Below are positions 9,162 to 17,520 of a stretch of 64,000 bases of DNA, in pieces. A program made the translations under genes and the position numbers. This DNA comes from Mesorhizobium sp. ORS 3359 (GTDB lineage: Bacteria; Pseudomonadota; Alphaproteobacteria; Rhizobiales; Rhizobiaceae): contig CCNC01000141.1 of assembly GCA_000824845.1 (NCBI GenBank), forward strand, positions 1-64,000, given 5' to 3'. How positions within the stretch are numbered: the stretch's first letter is position 1; each line of letters begins with the position of its first letter. The notes under the pieces are model-generated. The model worked only from the letters and a program-made list of their open reading frames with translations, made no database searches and was not told where the DNA came from.

Positions 9162-10544
9162 TCAGCGCCCGTCGGGGGTGCGCAATCCGATCCATTTGTC
9201 CTTGACGGCGTTGTAATGCTCTTCCGGCCTGTATTTGGTGACCGCCAGGCCCAGGCGATCGACCGACAGCCGTCCCATCGCCGACAGGATGGCGTAGCTC
9301 GCCACCACCACGTCGCGCTCGGAGCTTGCCTGGTTGATCTTGGCGGTGATGACGGCGTTCTGCGCGTTCAACACGTCGAGCGTCGTGCGCTGGCCGACAT
9401 TGCGCTCCTCGATGACGCCGTTCAGCGCCAGCTGCGCGGCATCGATGACCTGCCTGTTGGCGTCCACGCTTTCGCGCGCGGCGACATATTGCGTCCAAGC
9501 CGAGACCACGGCCTGGCGCACCTGGTCGCGGCTGACATCGACCTGGATGCGCGCCTCGCTGAGCGATTCCTTGTTCTGCCGCACAATCGCCGAGGTCCGG
9601 CCGCCCGAATAGATCGGAATGGTCAGAGTGGCGCCAATATTGGCAGACGTCGTGCTACCGTTGGGACTGCTGGCGGAACCGGGAACGGTGTGGCTGTAAT
9701 TGTCCGAGATGCCGGCGGAGGCCGAAAGCTGGGGCAGCAGCGCACCTTCCGACGACTTCACCGAAAACGCCGCCGCATCGACGAGATGCTGCGTGGCAAG
9801 GATCGCCGGATGCTCGGCCGAGGCGACGGCCAGGGCGGAATCGAGATTGCCCGGCAGCAGCTTGCCCAGCGGCGAAGCCGCCTTCAGCTTGCCCGGCTCG
9901 TCGCCGACGATCTGGTGATAGGTAGCGGCGCTCGCCAGAGCGGTCGCGCGGGCGGCGCTCAACTGCGCCACCGCCGTCGCCCGCGAGGCATCGGCCTGGG
10001 CGACGTCGGTGCGGGTGCCCTCGCCGACCTCGAAGCGCGAGCGGGCGGCGCGCGCCTGCTCGGTCAGGAACTGCAGGTTCTGCTCGGTCAGCACCGCGAC
10101 CTGGCGGTCGCGAATCACGTCCATATAGGCGCTCGCCGCGTTGAACAGGATGTTCTCTTCGGTGTTGCGCAGGCTTTCCACGGAAGCCTTCACCTGCGAT
10201 TCGGCGGCGGCGACATTGTTCTTGGTCTGAAAGCCGTCGAACAGCGTCTGGTTGATCTGCACGCCGAAGCTGCCGGTCGTCAGTCTCCTGCTGGTGCCAA
10301 ATCCGTGCGTGTTGGTGTAGTCGATGTTGGCCGAACCAGTGACGGTCGGGCGCCAGCCCGACTTGGCGATGGCAACACCCTCATCGGTGACGCGCACGCC
10401 GGCGCGAGCAGCGTTGAGCTGCGAATTGTACTGGTAGGCTTTGGCGAGAGCGCCCGTAATGGTCTCGGCGGAGGCGGCCAGCGGCGAAAGCGCCGTCGCG
10501 GAAACGAGAATAGCTGCTAAAACTGTTTTGTGTCGGGGCGGCAC
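9162..10544 (-). CDS. tolC: TolC-family outer-membrane channel protein
   Basis: Encodes 460 residues. A signal peptide ends at ASAET near residue 27. The mature chain shows the two internally repeated halves of the TolC/OEP family, rich in long Ala/Gln/Ser helices that build the periplasmic tunnel, for example NSQLNAARAGVRVTDEGV and the equivalent helix VDVSRDQVRQAVVSAWTQY. TolC trimers join inner-membrane exporters (type I secretion, RND pumps) to the outside. No exporter gene is adjacent, as is usual for alphaproteobacterial tolC, which is often found downstream of a protein-isoaspartate methyltransferase-like gene as here. Confidence 0.92.
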   Translation of the reverse strand: MPPRHKTVLAAILVSATALSPLAASAETITGALAKAYQYNSQLNAARAGVRVTDEGVAIAKSGWRPTVTGSANIDYTNTHGFGTSRRLTTGSFGVQINQTLFDGFQTKNNVAAAESQVKASVESLRNTEENILFNAASAYMDVIRDRQVAVLTEQNLQFLTEQARAARSRFEVGEGTRTDVAQADASRATAVAQLSAARATALASAATYHQIVGDEPGKLKAASPLGKLLPGNLDSALAVASAEHPAILATQHLVDAAAFSVKSSEGALLPQLSASAGISDNYSHTVPGSASSPNGSTTSANIGATLTIPIYSGGRTSAIVRQNKESLSEARIQVDVSRDQVRQAVVSAWTQYVAARESVDANRQVIDAAQLALNGVIEERNVGQRTTLDVLNAQNAVITAKINQASSERDVVVASYAILSAMGRLSVDRLGLAVTKYRPEEHYNAVKDKWIGLRTPDGR

Positions 10545-10729
10545 GTTATTTCCCTCATTCGTTTACATGGGAACCACGCCACGTCAGCCTACCCTTACGG
10601 ATCGACCGGCGCCGCGTTGTCTATCGTTCCCCCGCTGATAGGCTCCCGATAACTCACGGTTAACCAAATCAGCAACGATTGTCAGGCGCAAGCGATCATG
10701 ACAGCGCCTTCGCTGCAAGGCAAAAACGC

Positions 10730-11404
10730 TCAGAATTCAAACGCGTGAGCACGTTCGAAGCCCGGTAGTGGCTTAATTGCCGCATTAAAGGCCCGTCTGC
10801 CGGTTACAACTCCCCCGGCCTTAAAAAACAGCCGGGCCACGCCAGAGTTGCCTTGTCCTTCCACCACAACCAGACGTCCATCTTCCGCAAGCTGGTCGAG
10901 CAGCGCCGGCGGCACTTCCTCGACGCTGCCGCCAATGAAGATGACGTTGTAAGGCGCTTCAGCGGCATGCCCCTGCGGCAGCGGCCCGGTGATGACTATG
11001 ACATTCTGGCAGCCAAGGCTGGAAAGCGTGGATCTCGCGGTCTCCGCCAGCGCGGGATCGCTCTCCAACGCCACCACGGACCGGGCAAGCCTGGACAGCA
11101 ATGCGGCGGAATAGCCGCTGCCGCAACCGACATCGAGCACCGAATCACTCGCATTGATCTCGGCCAGCTGCAAAAGCTTGGCGAGCGGCGACGGCTCCAT
11201 CAGGTAGCGTGCGCCGCTGCCATTGGCGCCGTCCGAAATGCGGATGTCTTCGTCGATATAGGCCAGATCCCGCTGCCCGGCGCCGACAAACGCCTCGCGC
11301 GGAACGGTCAGCATCGCTTCGATCAGGGGCGCGCTGGTGACATCGGTGGTGCGGACCTGGCCGTCGACCATCTTCACGCGGCGTTCGGAAAAATCAGCGC
11401 TCAT
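10730..11404 (-). CDS. Protein-L-isoaspartate O-methyltransferase-family protein
   Basis: Encodes 224 residues from the ATG at 11404 (MSADFSERRVKMVDGQVRT), where family homology starts; the longer in-frame extension runs towards tRNA-Cys and is not credible. The SAM-binding motif I is clear (VLDVGCGSGYSAALLS, near residue 80). PCMT enzymes methylate damaged isoaspartyl residues so that they can be repaired. The alphaproteobacterial paralogues that precede tolC often lack the strict substrate-binding residues, so the true substrate is uncertain. Transcribed in the same direction as tolC, 185 bases apart. Confidence 0.85.
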   Translation of the reverse strand: MSADFSERRVKMVDGQVRTTDVTSAPLIEAMLTVPREAFVGAGQRDLAYIDEDIRISDGANGSGARYLMEPSPLAKLLQLAEINASDSVLDVGCGSGYSAALLSRLARSVVALESDPALAETARSTLSSLGCQNVIVITGPLPQGHAAEAPYNVIFIGGSVEEVPPALLDQLAEDGRLVVVEGQGNSGVARLFFKAGGVVTGRRAFNAAIKPLPGFERAHAFEF

Positions 11405-11496
11405 GTCCCAACAATCCGCTCCCCGCGCCAAATGCGCGGCTAAAACTTCGACTGGAACCCCGCTCCGGCGCGGTTGCGCTGGAGCCCGCAAGCATC

Positions 11497-11570
11497 TGGA
11501 GGCCTCGCCCGGAATCGAACCGGGGTGCAAGGATTTGCAGTCCTCTGCGTAACCACTCCGCCACGAGGCC
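11497..11570 (-). tRNA. tRNA-Cys (anticodon GCA)
   Basis: On the minus strand the sequence folds as a cloverleaf with acceptor stem GGCCTCG/CGAGGCC, discriminator T, encoded CCA, the D-arm GGCGGAGTGGTTACGC, anticodon loop CTGCAAA and a normal T-arm (GGTTCGATTCC). The loop sets the anticodon as GCA, for Cys. Confidence 0.95.
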
Positions 11571-11734
11571 TCGCAATGCTCCCGGCGTTCCGAGCGAACT
11601 CATTATGTTGGCGCTCACGGGTCGTCAAGCGCGGGCGCGTCATTCCCGACGCTTTCGCGTGGAGCGGCCAAAGTGGTGATTACCAATCGGTTGTCGCGGT
11701 TCCGGCATCGCCGTGACGGAGCCGCCCCTGCCTC

Positions 11735-11995
11735 TCAGTCGGGTCGACGCCGACGTTCCCACCAGACGATGAAACGCCGCCGGTGGCGCCGGATCATCGC
11801 GAATTCATAGGAAAGCACCAGGAGACCGAGCGGAATCATCCAGAAGCCGAGAATCGGCAGAAAGCCCAGAAGTCCGCCAAGGGTGAGCAGCATGCCGATG
11901 GCGATTCGCCAGCCGCGCGAGCGCGGCATGGTGAACTCGCGGCCGAAGATCGAAATCTTCCGTGCCGGGGCGTTGTCATCGTCCGCTGCGGTCAT
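11735..11995 (-). CDS. Small PGPGW-type transmembrane protein
   Basis: Encodes 86 residues with one long or two close hydrophobic segments (about 30-65: IAIGMLLTLGGLLGFLPILG and IPLGLLVLSYEFAM) and an Arg-rich C-terminus on the cytoplasmic side. The pattern G-x-LPILGFWMIPLGL..L..EF resembles the 'putative transmembrane protein PGPGW' family, whose role is unknown. It lies between tRNA-Cys and tRNA-Asn. Confidence 0.7.
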   Translation of the reverse strand: MTAADDDNAPARKISIFGREFTMPRSRGWRIAIGMLLTLGGLLGFLPILGFWMIPLGLLVLSYEFAMIRRHRRRFIVWWERRRRPD

Positions 11996-12202
11996 TCAAA
12001 CTAATCCCATCCGCTGCCTGAGTCATGTCAAGGCGATGACCGGCCGCTTTGTTCCGTGCCGGTGTGAAGCCCTTCATATGTGGGCACGCCGAACGATGGC
12101 ACAAATAGCCGCATCAAAAACTGGAGAAAAATTGCGAAATGCTGCTTTGCAAAGCCGAAAGGTGTTTGCTATAGGCTGCGCCACTCACGTCAGAGCCTCC
12201 GT

Positions 12203-12277
12203 TCCCCGGTAGCTCAGTGGTAGAGCAACCGGCTGTTAACCGGTTGGTCGCTGGTTCGAATCCGGCCCGGGGAGCCA
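12203..12277 (+). tRNA. tRNA-Asn (anticodon GTT), island attachment site
   Basis: The cloverleaf is clear: acceptor TCCCCGG/CCGGGGA, D-arm AGCTCAGTGGTAGAGC, anticodon loop CTGTTAA (GTT, Asn), T-arm GGTTCGAATCC, encoded CCA. From the anticodon loop to one base past CCA the sequence is repeated exactly at 46102-46147, so the gene served as the integration target and was left intact by the incoming DNA. Confidence 0.97.
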
Positions 12278-12278
12278 A
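12233..12278. repeat. attL: left 46-bp direct repeat
   Basis: Identical over 46 bases to 46102-46147. It covers the anticodon loop through the 3' end of tRNA-Asn plus one base. The first differing bases on both sides fix the limits. Confidence 0.95.
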
Positions 12279-12586
12279 GTTTTCCAAGGCTTACAGAGTT
12301 TTTTGAGTTTGCCGAGAAACGGCTGATCTACAGCATATCTACACAACTCGACTTCGCTAGGCGCCCGTCTACACCGGTATCGCCCCGACGTTTTTGATGA
12401 GCTGATCGGCTGCAGCAGAAGCGGTCGAGATGGCTCGCACGCAACATTTGCGGCGTGGGCAATTCGCCTCGCCGGCAGCTGACGTTCGGAGTGGAGATTG
12501 CGGTCGGCATTGTCCTCGCCGGGTAGGCCTAAAAAAATCTCCGCATGCACCGTATTTTTACCGGAGCAGCGCGTTACAATGTGAAA
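12279..12586. promoter_or_regulatory. Left inner arm of the island with repeated integrase-arm-like boxes
   Basis: No gene seen. Three TCTACA-type boxes occur at 12325-12333, 12337-12345 and 12367-12375. The same box appears twice just inside the right end (45950-45959, 45962-45970), upstream of the integrase gene. Their placement suits arm-type binding sites of a tyrosine integrase. The stretch 12279-12380 also resembles 46148-46245, outside the island. Confidence 0.45.
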
Positions 12587-13225
12587 ATGAGCAAAAAGGC
12601 TGAGACCGTAGTCATCGCGGCCTTCACCGAAGAAGATGCCGCACGTCTCACCGGTCTGTCAGTCCGCCAATTGCGGCACTGGGACCGGACAAAATTCTTT
12701 GCGCCGAGCCTAGGCAATGAAAACCGGAAGCTCGCCTACTCTCGACTGTATAGCTTCAAGGACCTGGTGGCACTACGCGTCCTGGACGAGTTGCGCAACG
12801 AATCGCGGGTATCGATGCAGCATCTTCGCGAGGTCAAGGACAAGCTCCTTGCGCTCGGAGAACACTGGTCGTCGACCACCTTGTACGTGCTCAAGAAGAG
12901 GGTGGTTTTCGTCAACAACGAGACCAGGCAGCACGAAGAGGTAGTTTCCGGCCAGGGGGTTTTGCAGATCCCGCTGCAGGTCGTCGCGGGAGACATGCAG
13001 GAGCGCGTCCGGCTTTGGCGCCAACGCGATTCATCGGCGGCTGGTCGTATCGAAAAGCGCCACGGGTTCGGTAACACATCGGTGGTGGCAGGGACGCGTA
13101 TCCCCGTGGGAAATATCAAAGCCTTTGCGGAATCGGGCTACTCGATCGAGCAGATCATGCGTGAGTATCCCACGCTGACGCGGTCGGACGTGGAAGCCGC
13201 GCTCGCCTTCGATAGCGCTGCTTGA
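12587..13225 (+). CDS. MerR-like HTH / DUF433 protein, probable antitoxin
   Basis: Encodes 212 residues from the ATG at 12587 (MSKKAETVV). Residues about 10-80 form a MerR-like winged helix (FTEEDAARLTGLSVRQLRHW, then YSRLYSFKDLVALRVL). The C-terminal 60 residues are a DUF433 domain (NTSVVAGTRIPVGNIKAF, then EYPTLTRSDVEAALAF), a fold found in antitoxins. Its TGA overlaps the start of the DUF5615 gene, so the two are translationally coupled. DUF433 antitoxins are commonly paired with DUF5615 PIN-like toxins, and the HTH would allow autoregulation. First gene of the island; it may help stabilise it. Confidence 0.8.
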   Translation: MSKKAETVVIAAFTEEDAARLTGLSVRQLRHWDRTKFFAPSLGNENRKLAYSRLYSFKDLVALRVLDELRNESRVSMQHLREVKDKLLALGEHWSSTTLYVLKKRVVFVNNETRQHEEVVSGQGVLQIPLQVVAGDMQERVRLWRQRDSSAAGRIEKRHGFGNTSVVAGTRIPVGNIKAFAESGYSIEQIMREYPTLTRSDVEAALAFDSAA

Positions 13226-13623
13226 AGGCGCCAGCGGCCCATCTTGTTTTCCTGCTGGACGCCAGCGCTCCTGAATCCGTGGCCCTGGCCCTCGAAAAGG
13301 CTGGTCACAAAGCAATCCGACATAGCAACGTGCTCGCCGACGGCGCGACAGATATCGTGGTATGTGAAACTGCGTTGGCCAATGGCGCGATTTTGATAGC
13401 AGTCGACAAGGACATGAAGCAGCTGACGAAACGCTTCAATCCTGACCAGGAACGTTTCAAGAAGCTCAGCATGATCCAGATCGCATGCAACGGCGTCATG
13501 GCGTCAAAGCGGCTCGAGCAGGCGCTGAGCATAATCGAACACGAATGGGCGATAAGCCGAAAGAAGGCTGCTTCCCGACTCTGGTTCGAAATAGCCAACC
13601 ACCGGATGACGACCTATCGGTGA
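13222..13623 (+). CDS. DUF5615 PIN-like protein, probable toxin
   Basis: Encodes 133 residues starting from a TTG that overlaps the preceding stop (TTGA). The N-terminal half has the DUF5615/Mut7-C-like pattern: LLDASAPESVALALEKAGHK, then LADGATD, then ILIAVDKDM, giving the Asp residues expected of a PIN-like metal nuclease (near residues 11, 40 and 60). The C-terminal 45 residues are helical and basic. The pairing with a DUF433 protein suggests a VapC-like ribonuclease toxin; activity is inferred from the family, not shown. Confidence 0.75.
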   Translation: MKAPAAHLVFLLDASAPESVALALEKAGHKAIRHSNVLADGATDIVVCETALANGAILIAVDKDMKQLTKRFNPDQERFKKLSMIQIACNGVMASKRLEQALSIIEHEWAISRKKAASRLWFEIANHRMTTYR

Positions 13624-14214
13624 AAGCTCTGGTCGCCGAAGCGGCAGGGCGATCCACTGTCAACGTCGAGCGACAAGCACGAAGGCCTAACCGCGGTCGT
13701 CCTTGGCCGAGACGCGCCGCCAGCTTCTGATGGATCGGAGCGGCTGATTGCACCGCCGCCTTATAGGCCCCGAGGTGATAGCGCGCGAGCGCGGCGGGGC
13801 TCAGCAACGCGCGGTGGCTATTCGCCAGCGTCTGTGCCTCTGGATCGCTTTGCGTAGGGCCGACTCATGCGTGGTTTCTCACTGCTGCAAAGGCTCATCA
13901 CGGCCCTGCATAGCGGACGGCGCCAAGTCGGGGGGAAACTCGCCAGTGAGACGAGCCGGTGGCTTCTAACCGCAAGGTCTTGAGAACACCATCGCCCCCT
14001 ATAGATACGGCCGTTCGCGCCAGCCGCCAAGTTGCGCGTCGTCCCGCAACGGCACAAACGACTTACGGTCGCACCAACGATTTTAGCTCGTCCCTGGTTC
14101 AGGTTATCACGCCTACCTGACACGACTCTCGCACCCCGATTGTCGTTAACTTCCCTCGCAGGCGGACTGGCGTTGAGTCATGATCGATTCCCCGAATCGA
14201 AAAGGAATCGATGG
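13624..14214. other. Non-coding stretch, nothing recognised
   Basis: About 590 bases after the toxin-antitoxin pair. Open frames exist on both strands but are short, Arg/Pro/Ala-rich and lack ribosome-binding sites; they look like chance frames. It may be decayed DNA. Confidence 0.5.
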
Positions 14215-14598
14215 ATGTCAGCAGAAAAAGAAACTCTTCTCCGTTTCGACGGAACCTCCCTCCAGCCTTGCGAGGCGCCGGAGTGGTACAGTGCGGTCAT
14301 GCGTGACGCCGACGACATCGGCGGCCACTACCCAGCGATCTACGGGCGCAATGGCATCCTTCTCGATCATCAGTTCGGCCAGGATCTTCACTCGATCAAC
14401 GTCTACAATGCTGGTGTGCACGGGCACCTCGTCGAATACTGGGATGTCACGAGGTGCCTCGCCACCATCTTCATCGACGATGTTGCCGCATACCTCGAGT
14501 TTCGCGCCAAGCACCTGTTCGCGTGGGTCTGGCTGATCAAGGATATGGAGCGCAAGGCGGACTTCGACTTCGGCAAAGATCAACGGAAACGGGCATAG
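14215..14598 (+). CDS. Hypothetical protein (127 residues)
   Basis: Soluble acidic protein starting MSAEKETLLRFDG, with an AAGGA box 9 bases ahead of the ATG. It has balanced composition with several Trp and His residues (HLVEYWDVTRC, LFAWVWLIKDM), as in a real globular protein. No domain is recognised and there are no membrane segments. The next small gene begins 11 bases downstream, so the two probably form a unit. Confidence 0.55.
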   Translation: MSAEKETLLRFDGTSLQPCEAPEWYSAVMRDADDIGGHYPAIYGRNGILLDHQFGQDLHSINVYNAGVHGHLVEYWDVTRCLATIFIDDVAAYLEFRAKHLFAWVWLIKDMERKADFDFGKDQRKRA

Positions 14599-14609
14599 GG
14601 ACGGCGGCG

Positions 14610-14831
14610 ATGGCGGCAATGAGAAACTACAACCGGGAGCACGTTCAGACAGGAGGCATGATATCGGGCGGCAGTGAAGGGCATCTGACCGTCGGCGATG
14701 TTCGAAATGCAATCGCCAATCTCCCCGACGACGCGGAGGTCATCTTCGGCACATGCGACCACGGCCAGCCACTGACATTTTACCGTTTCAAGATGCGAGG
14801 TGAAAATCTGATCTCGATCGAGTTCGGCTGA
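14610..14831 (+). CDS. Hypothetical small protein (73 residues)
   Basis: Starts MAAMRNYNREHVQ. The core LTVGDVRNAIANLPDDAEVIFGTC, followed by GQPLTFYRFKMRG, resembles small island-borne proteins in which an LTVGELR..L..LPDD-V motif opens an alpha/beta fold; their function is unknown. It follows the 127-residue gene closely and converges with the membrane-protein gene on the opposite strand. Confidence 0.55.
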   Translation: MAAMRNYNREHVQTGGMISGGSEGHLTVGDVRNAIANLPDDAEVIFGTCDHGQPLTFYRFKMRGENLISIEFG

Positions 14832-14842
14832 GGCCGAGCGAC

Positions 14843-15508
14843 CTAGAAAGAATGGAGCACGGTCTTTGCCGGCAGCGCGATCGACTTGTGCTCATCACCG
14901 ACTAAGCGCCCGCTTACCACGACCGTGATCTCCTCACGACGTGGGCTACGGCCAGCGCCGCCGCTATCAGTGAAATACGCCCGGACCTTGAAGCGGGCGA
15001 GCTTTGGCGGGCTGTTCCTATCCAGCCACCCTGGGAGTCGCTGGGCTGTCTCGAATTCTCCTGTCCATTCGTATGGGATGGCATATTTCACCCCCTCGAT
15101 CTCGACCTCTTCCAGGCTGCCAAAGAGCAAGGTTCCATCAGCGGGCACGATCTCGTCGATAAGAAATGTGCGCCGGTTCCAGTTGACGATCTGCACATAG
15201 GCGTATGTGAACTCCTCAGCCATCACGTCGACGGTCGGGTTTGCATCGCCGATCATGAACTCGGTCTGTTTTCGTTGTTCCCAGATCTGGTCATACAGAG
15301 CAAACAGCGTGATCCCGGCGGCAATGACAGCCAGATATCCAGCCGCCGCGCCGAACCATCCCCGGAAGCACTCAGCTCCATTTTCCTTCTCAGCACAGAG
15401 ATCACCGAAATCCCAATGGTAGGTGAACCACAGCAGAACACCGATCGCGACAAAGACCGCGACGCCCAGAACCGCCGCCCAGTTGCCATCCTTCCAAAGC
15501 CTAGTCAT
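14843..15508 (-). CDS. Hypothetical membrane protein with two N-terminal TM helices
   Basis: Encodes 221 residues. Two transmembrane helices lie at about 11-32 (AAVLGVAVFVAIGVLLWFTY) and 50-70 (WFGAAAGYLAVIAAGITLFAL), joined by a short loop with two Cys. A soluble beta-rich domain follows (about 80-221: DVMAEEFTYAYVQIVNWN and so on). The layout, an anchored helical hairpin plus cytoplasmic domain, is common among uncharacterised island-borne membrane proteins. I do not recognise the soluble domain and assign no function. Confidence 0.6.
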   Translation of the reverse strand: MTRLWKDGNWAAVLGVAVFVAIGVLLWFTYHWDFGDLCAEKENGAECFRGWFGAAAGYLAVIAAGITLFALYDQIWEQRKQTEFMIGDANPTVDVMAEEFTYAYVQIVNWNRRTFLIDEIVPADGTLLFGSLEEVEIEGVKYAIPYEWTGEFETAQRLPGWLDRNSPPKLARFKVRAYFTDSGGAGRSPRREEITVVVSGRLVGDEHKSIALPAKTVLHSF

Positions 15509-15746
15509 TTTTTCCCGGTCGCCCCAGTCGATCGCTATTCGGCCACCGAGCGCCTCGGCGCCGCGCTTAGTTTCGAGGGTCGTACGGTTTCGGCCCCCGT
15601 GCCGCTAGCAGAGACGATGCTGCTGGCTACCGCCATCTTGGGTGGTCCACGCTCCCCGATTTCCACAGAACAGCGCACTATTTCAGCAGGCTGAACTGCG
15701 ACAGGCTAGTAGCGGTCGGACCTGATTCTCATCCTGGGGGATGAGC

Positions 15747-15942
15747 ATGCAACCCAATGAACACATTCAAAACTTGCTCAAAATCCGGAAAGCGACGAGG
15801 TATCTGCTTGGAGGGTGAGCTGGACGGCAAGGTGCCTTGGGATAATTTCACGGGCATCAGGAAATTACTCGAAGCGGTAGATCATGCACTCGCTGGTGAG
15901 CGCAGACTCGCTACCCCGTCGATCGACGATGACGACATCTAA
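15747..15942 (+). pseudogene. Small gene split by an apparent +1 frameshift
   Basis: From the ATG at 15747 (a GGGGG box ends 6 bases before it) the frame reads MQPNEHIQNLLKIRKATRYL, then LGG and stops at 15816. Shifting by one base at the GGG around 15812-15814 continues smoothly as ELDGKVPWDNFTGIRKLLEA, through VDHALAGERR, to the stop at 15942. Both halves have natural composition, and together they give about 65 residues. The gene ends 12 bases before the beta-flower gene, so it was probably the first member of that operon. A sequencing error is the main alternative. Confidence 0.5.
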
Positions 15943-15954
15943 GGGACAGGACTG

Positions 15955-16257
15955 ATGCATTTTGTGCACCGTTGGAATGGGGAATATTTCGGCTGGTTCC
16001 ATGACGACGCGCTGTACACCAAGGACGGCCGACACATCGGATATCGCCGCCAGCACAAAGTTTTCGCCCTAGACGGTCGGTACCTCGGCGAGGTGAAAAA
16101 TCATCGGCTCATCACACGGATAGCCAAGCTCGGCAGCACCAGTATCCGAGGCGTGCCGATGCTTCGGACGATAGGCACGACGGTCAATCCGGCGAATGAA
16201 CAGCCTTTCGACATGCCGGACGGCTTCGACGACTTTCCGCCACCCGAAACTCTGTAA
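15955..16257 (+). CDS. Candidate 4-fold beta-flower protein
   Basis: Encodes 100 residues. Residues 1-55 show four short repeats of the type (W/L)(N/T)(K)DGR-hydrophobic-G: WNGEYFGWF, LYTKDGRHIGY, VFALDGRYLGE and a closing LITR. This is the pattern of the small 4-fold beta-flower domain. The tail is Pro/Asp-rich. The role of the family is poorly known. It lies between the frameshifted small gene and the 193-residue gene with gaps of 12 and 9 bases, so the three look like one operon. Recognition is by eye. Confidence 0.5.
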   Translation: MHFVHRWNGEYFGWFHDDALYTKDGRHIGYRRQHKVFALDGRYLGEVKNHRLITRIAKLGSTSIRGVPMLRTIGTTVNPANEQPFDMPDGFDDFPPPETL

Positions 16258-16266
16258 AGCTATCCC

Positions 16267-16848
16267 GTGGCACCACTGCCCTACGCCGTTCGCGCCTGGC
16301 TCTTCCTGCGCACCCTCGACGATATGGTTGCTGCTTACCGAGCCGCTGCCAAGGCCCATAGCCGCCGCCCAGATGAGGTCGAGGCGGAAGTCCGCCGCTA
16401 CCTCGGTATTGGGCCGAACGATCCATTTCCCAATCGCGACGATGACGCGGAGGAAGATCCGGTCGGGCGGCTCTATGACCAGGCCGGGGAGATGGAACAG
16501 CAAGCAGGAAGAGGCGCGCACTTGGTCCGCAAAGCCTTCCTGATCGCGCTGTTTCACCATTGGGAGCGGCATTGCAATGCCGAACTCAAACGGAAGGACT
16601 ATTCGCATCCCCGTGGCTGGTTGAGTGAGCGCGGGAAAAGCGCCTACGCGAAAGAAATCTTGGAGCTAGAACGGGCCGCCAATTGTGCCAAGCATGGTCC
16701 GGGCCATTCGTGTCAGAATCTATTCAAGATGTCGCCAAGCCTATTCCCAACAATTTCGACAGCCGCGAAGGCGAGCGAGCAGGTGTTGGTGATCGATGAA
16801 TCGACGCTGGAGCGCTTCTTTGCAGCCCTGCGGAACGCCGCTTCTTAG
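16267..16848 (+). CDS. Hypothetical helical protein, weakly HEPN-like
   Basis: Encodes 193 residues, GTG start; an ATG at 16324 is an alternative. It is almost entirely helical. Near residues 140-150 it reads ELERAANCAKHGPGHS, which recalls the N-x-x-x-H region of HEPN-like proteins that act as RNases in defence or toxin systems. An HWERHCNAELKR segment precedes it. The similarity is by eye and weak. It is the last gene of the small operon with the beta-flower gene. Confidence 0.4.
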   Translation: MAPLPYAVRAWLFLRTLDDMVAAYRAAAKAHSRRPDEVEAEVRRYLGIGPNDPFPNRDDDAEEDPVGRLYDQAGEMEQQAGRGAHLVRKAFLIALFHHWERHCNAELKRKDYSHPRGWLSERGKSAYAKEILELERAANCAKHGPGHSCQNLFKMSPSLFPTISTAAKASEQVLVIDESTLERFFAALRNAAS

Positions 16849-17520
16849 CGCCCGTATAGGTGTAAAGCCTCACCGGCTTGCGATCGGCGACGGCAATCAA
16901 AACGGAATTGGGTTCCGAGGGACGCCGGCTGACCGCGAGATGCTCGAACCTTTCAAGGTCTGAGCCTCCAGCGTCAAGCCGTCACCGCTTCGCATTCGCC
17001 CTGCTCTTCCGCGCGATCTCCTGCCGCGCTCATCAGCGGAATTGGGTTCCCGGCGTCAGCAGGACGAGTCCGGACGGCGAATAGCCAGAGAAGCGCGCTC
17101 GTGATCACCGACACAGCACGGCAAGGCGCGGGCTTCACCCGCGGCGGACCAGGCGCACATCACGACAAGGTCGACGACATCGAAGAGATTGGCACATATA
17201 TCGACGAGACCAGAGATCACGACATTCGAGACTGCGACGATGGTCTCAGTCTGAAGCTCACCGGTGCCACGATCAGGCGCCATGCGCGGCCGATCCATTG
17301 CAACGTCTGGGTGCGTTCCGCACGCTCGCGATCACGCTTGCGCACCTTGAGTCGTTTTCTGACATTATCGGACGGGCAGTGCACCACGCACGCGAAAATA
17401 GGTCCGCAAACGGTCGAGATGGGTGAACAACCATCCAATGGTCCAGAACTCGCTATCACAGGGCACCATATCAAGATTAAAAACGATCGGGCGAACGGGA
17501 CAATCAGGTAGGATGATCCG
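16849..17520. other. Non-coding stretch, nothing convincing
   Basis: About 670 bases. Competing open frames lie on both strands between 17101 and 17640, but none has a good start or natural composition. A 13-base GGAATTGGGTTCC direct repeat occurs near 16905 and 17039. Confidence 0.45.

Noticed and set aside
12236-12550. Minus-strand open frame ending in a WLPGPDSNQRPTG-like sequence
   Set aside because: It reads through tRNA-Asn backwards; the same frame recurs at 46105-46572 only because the att DNA is duplicated. Not a gene.
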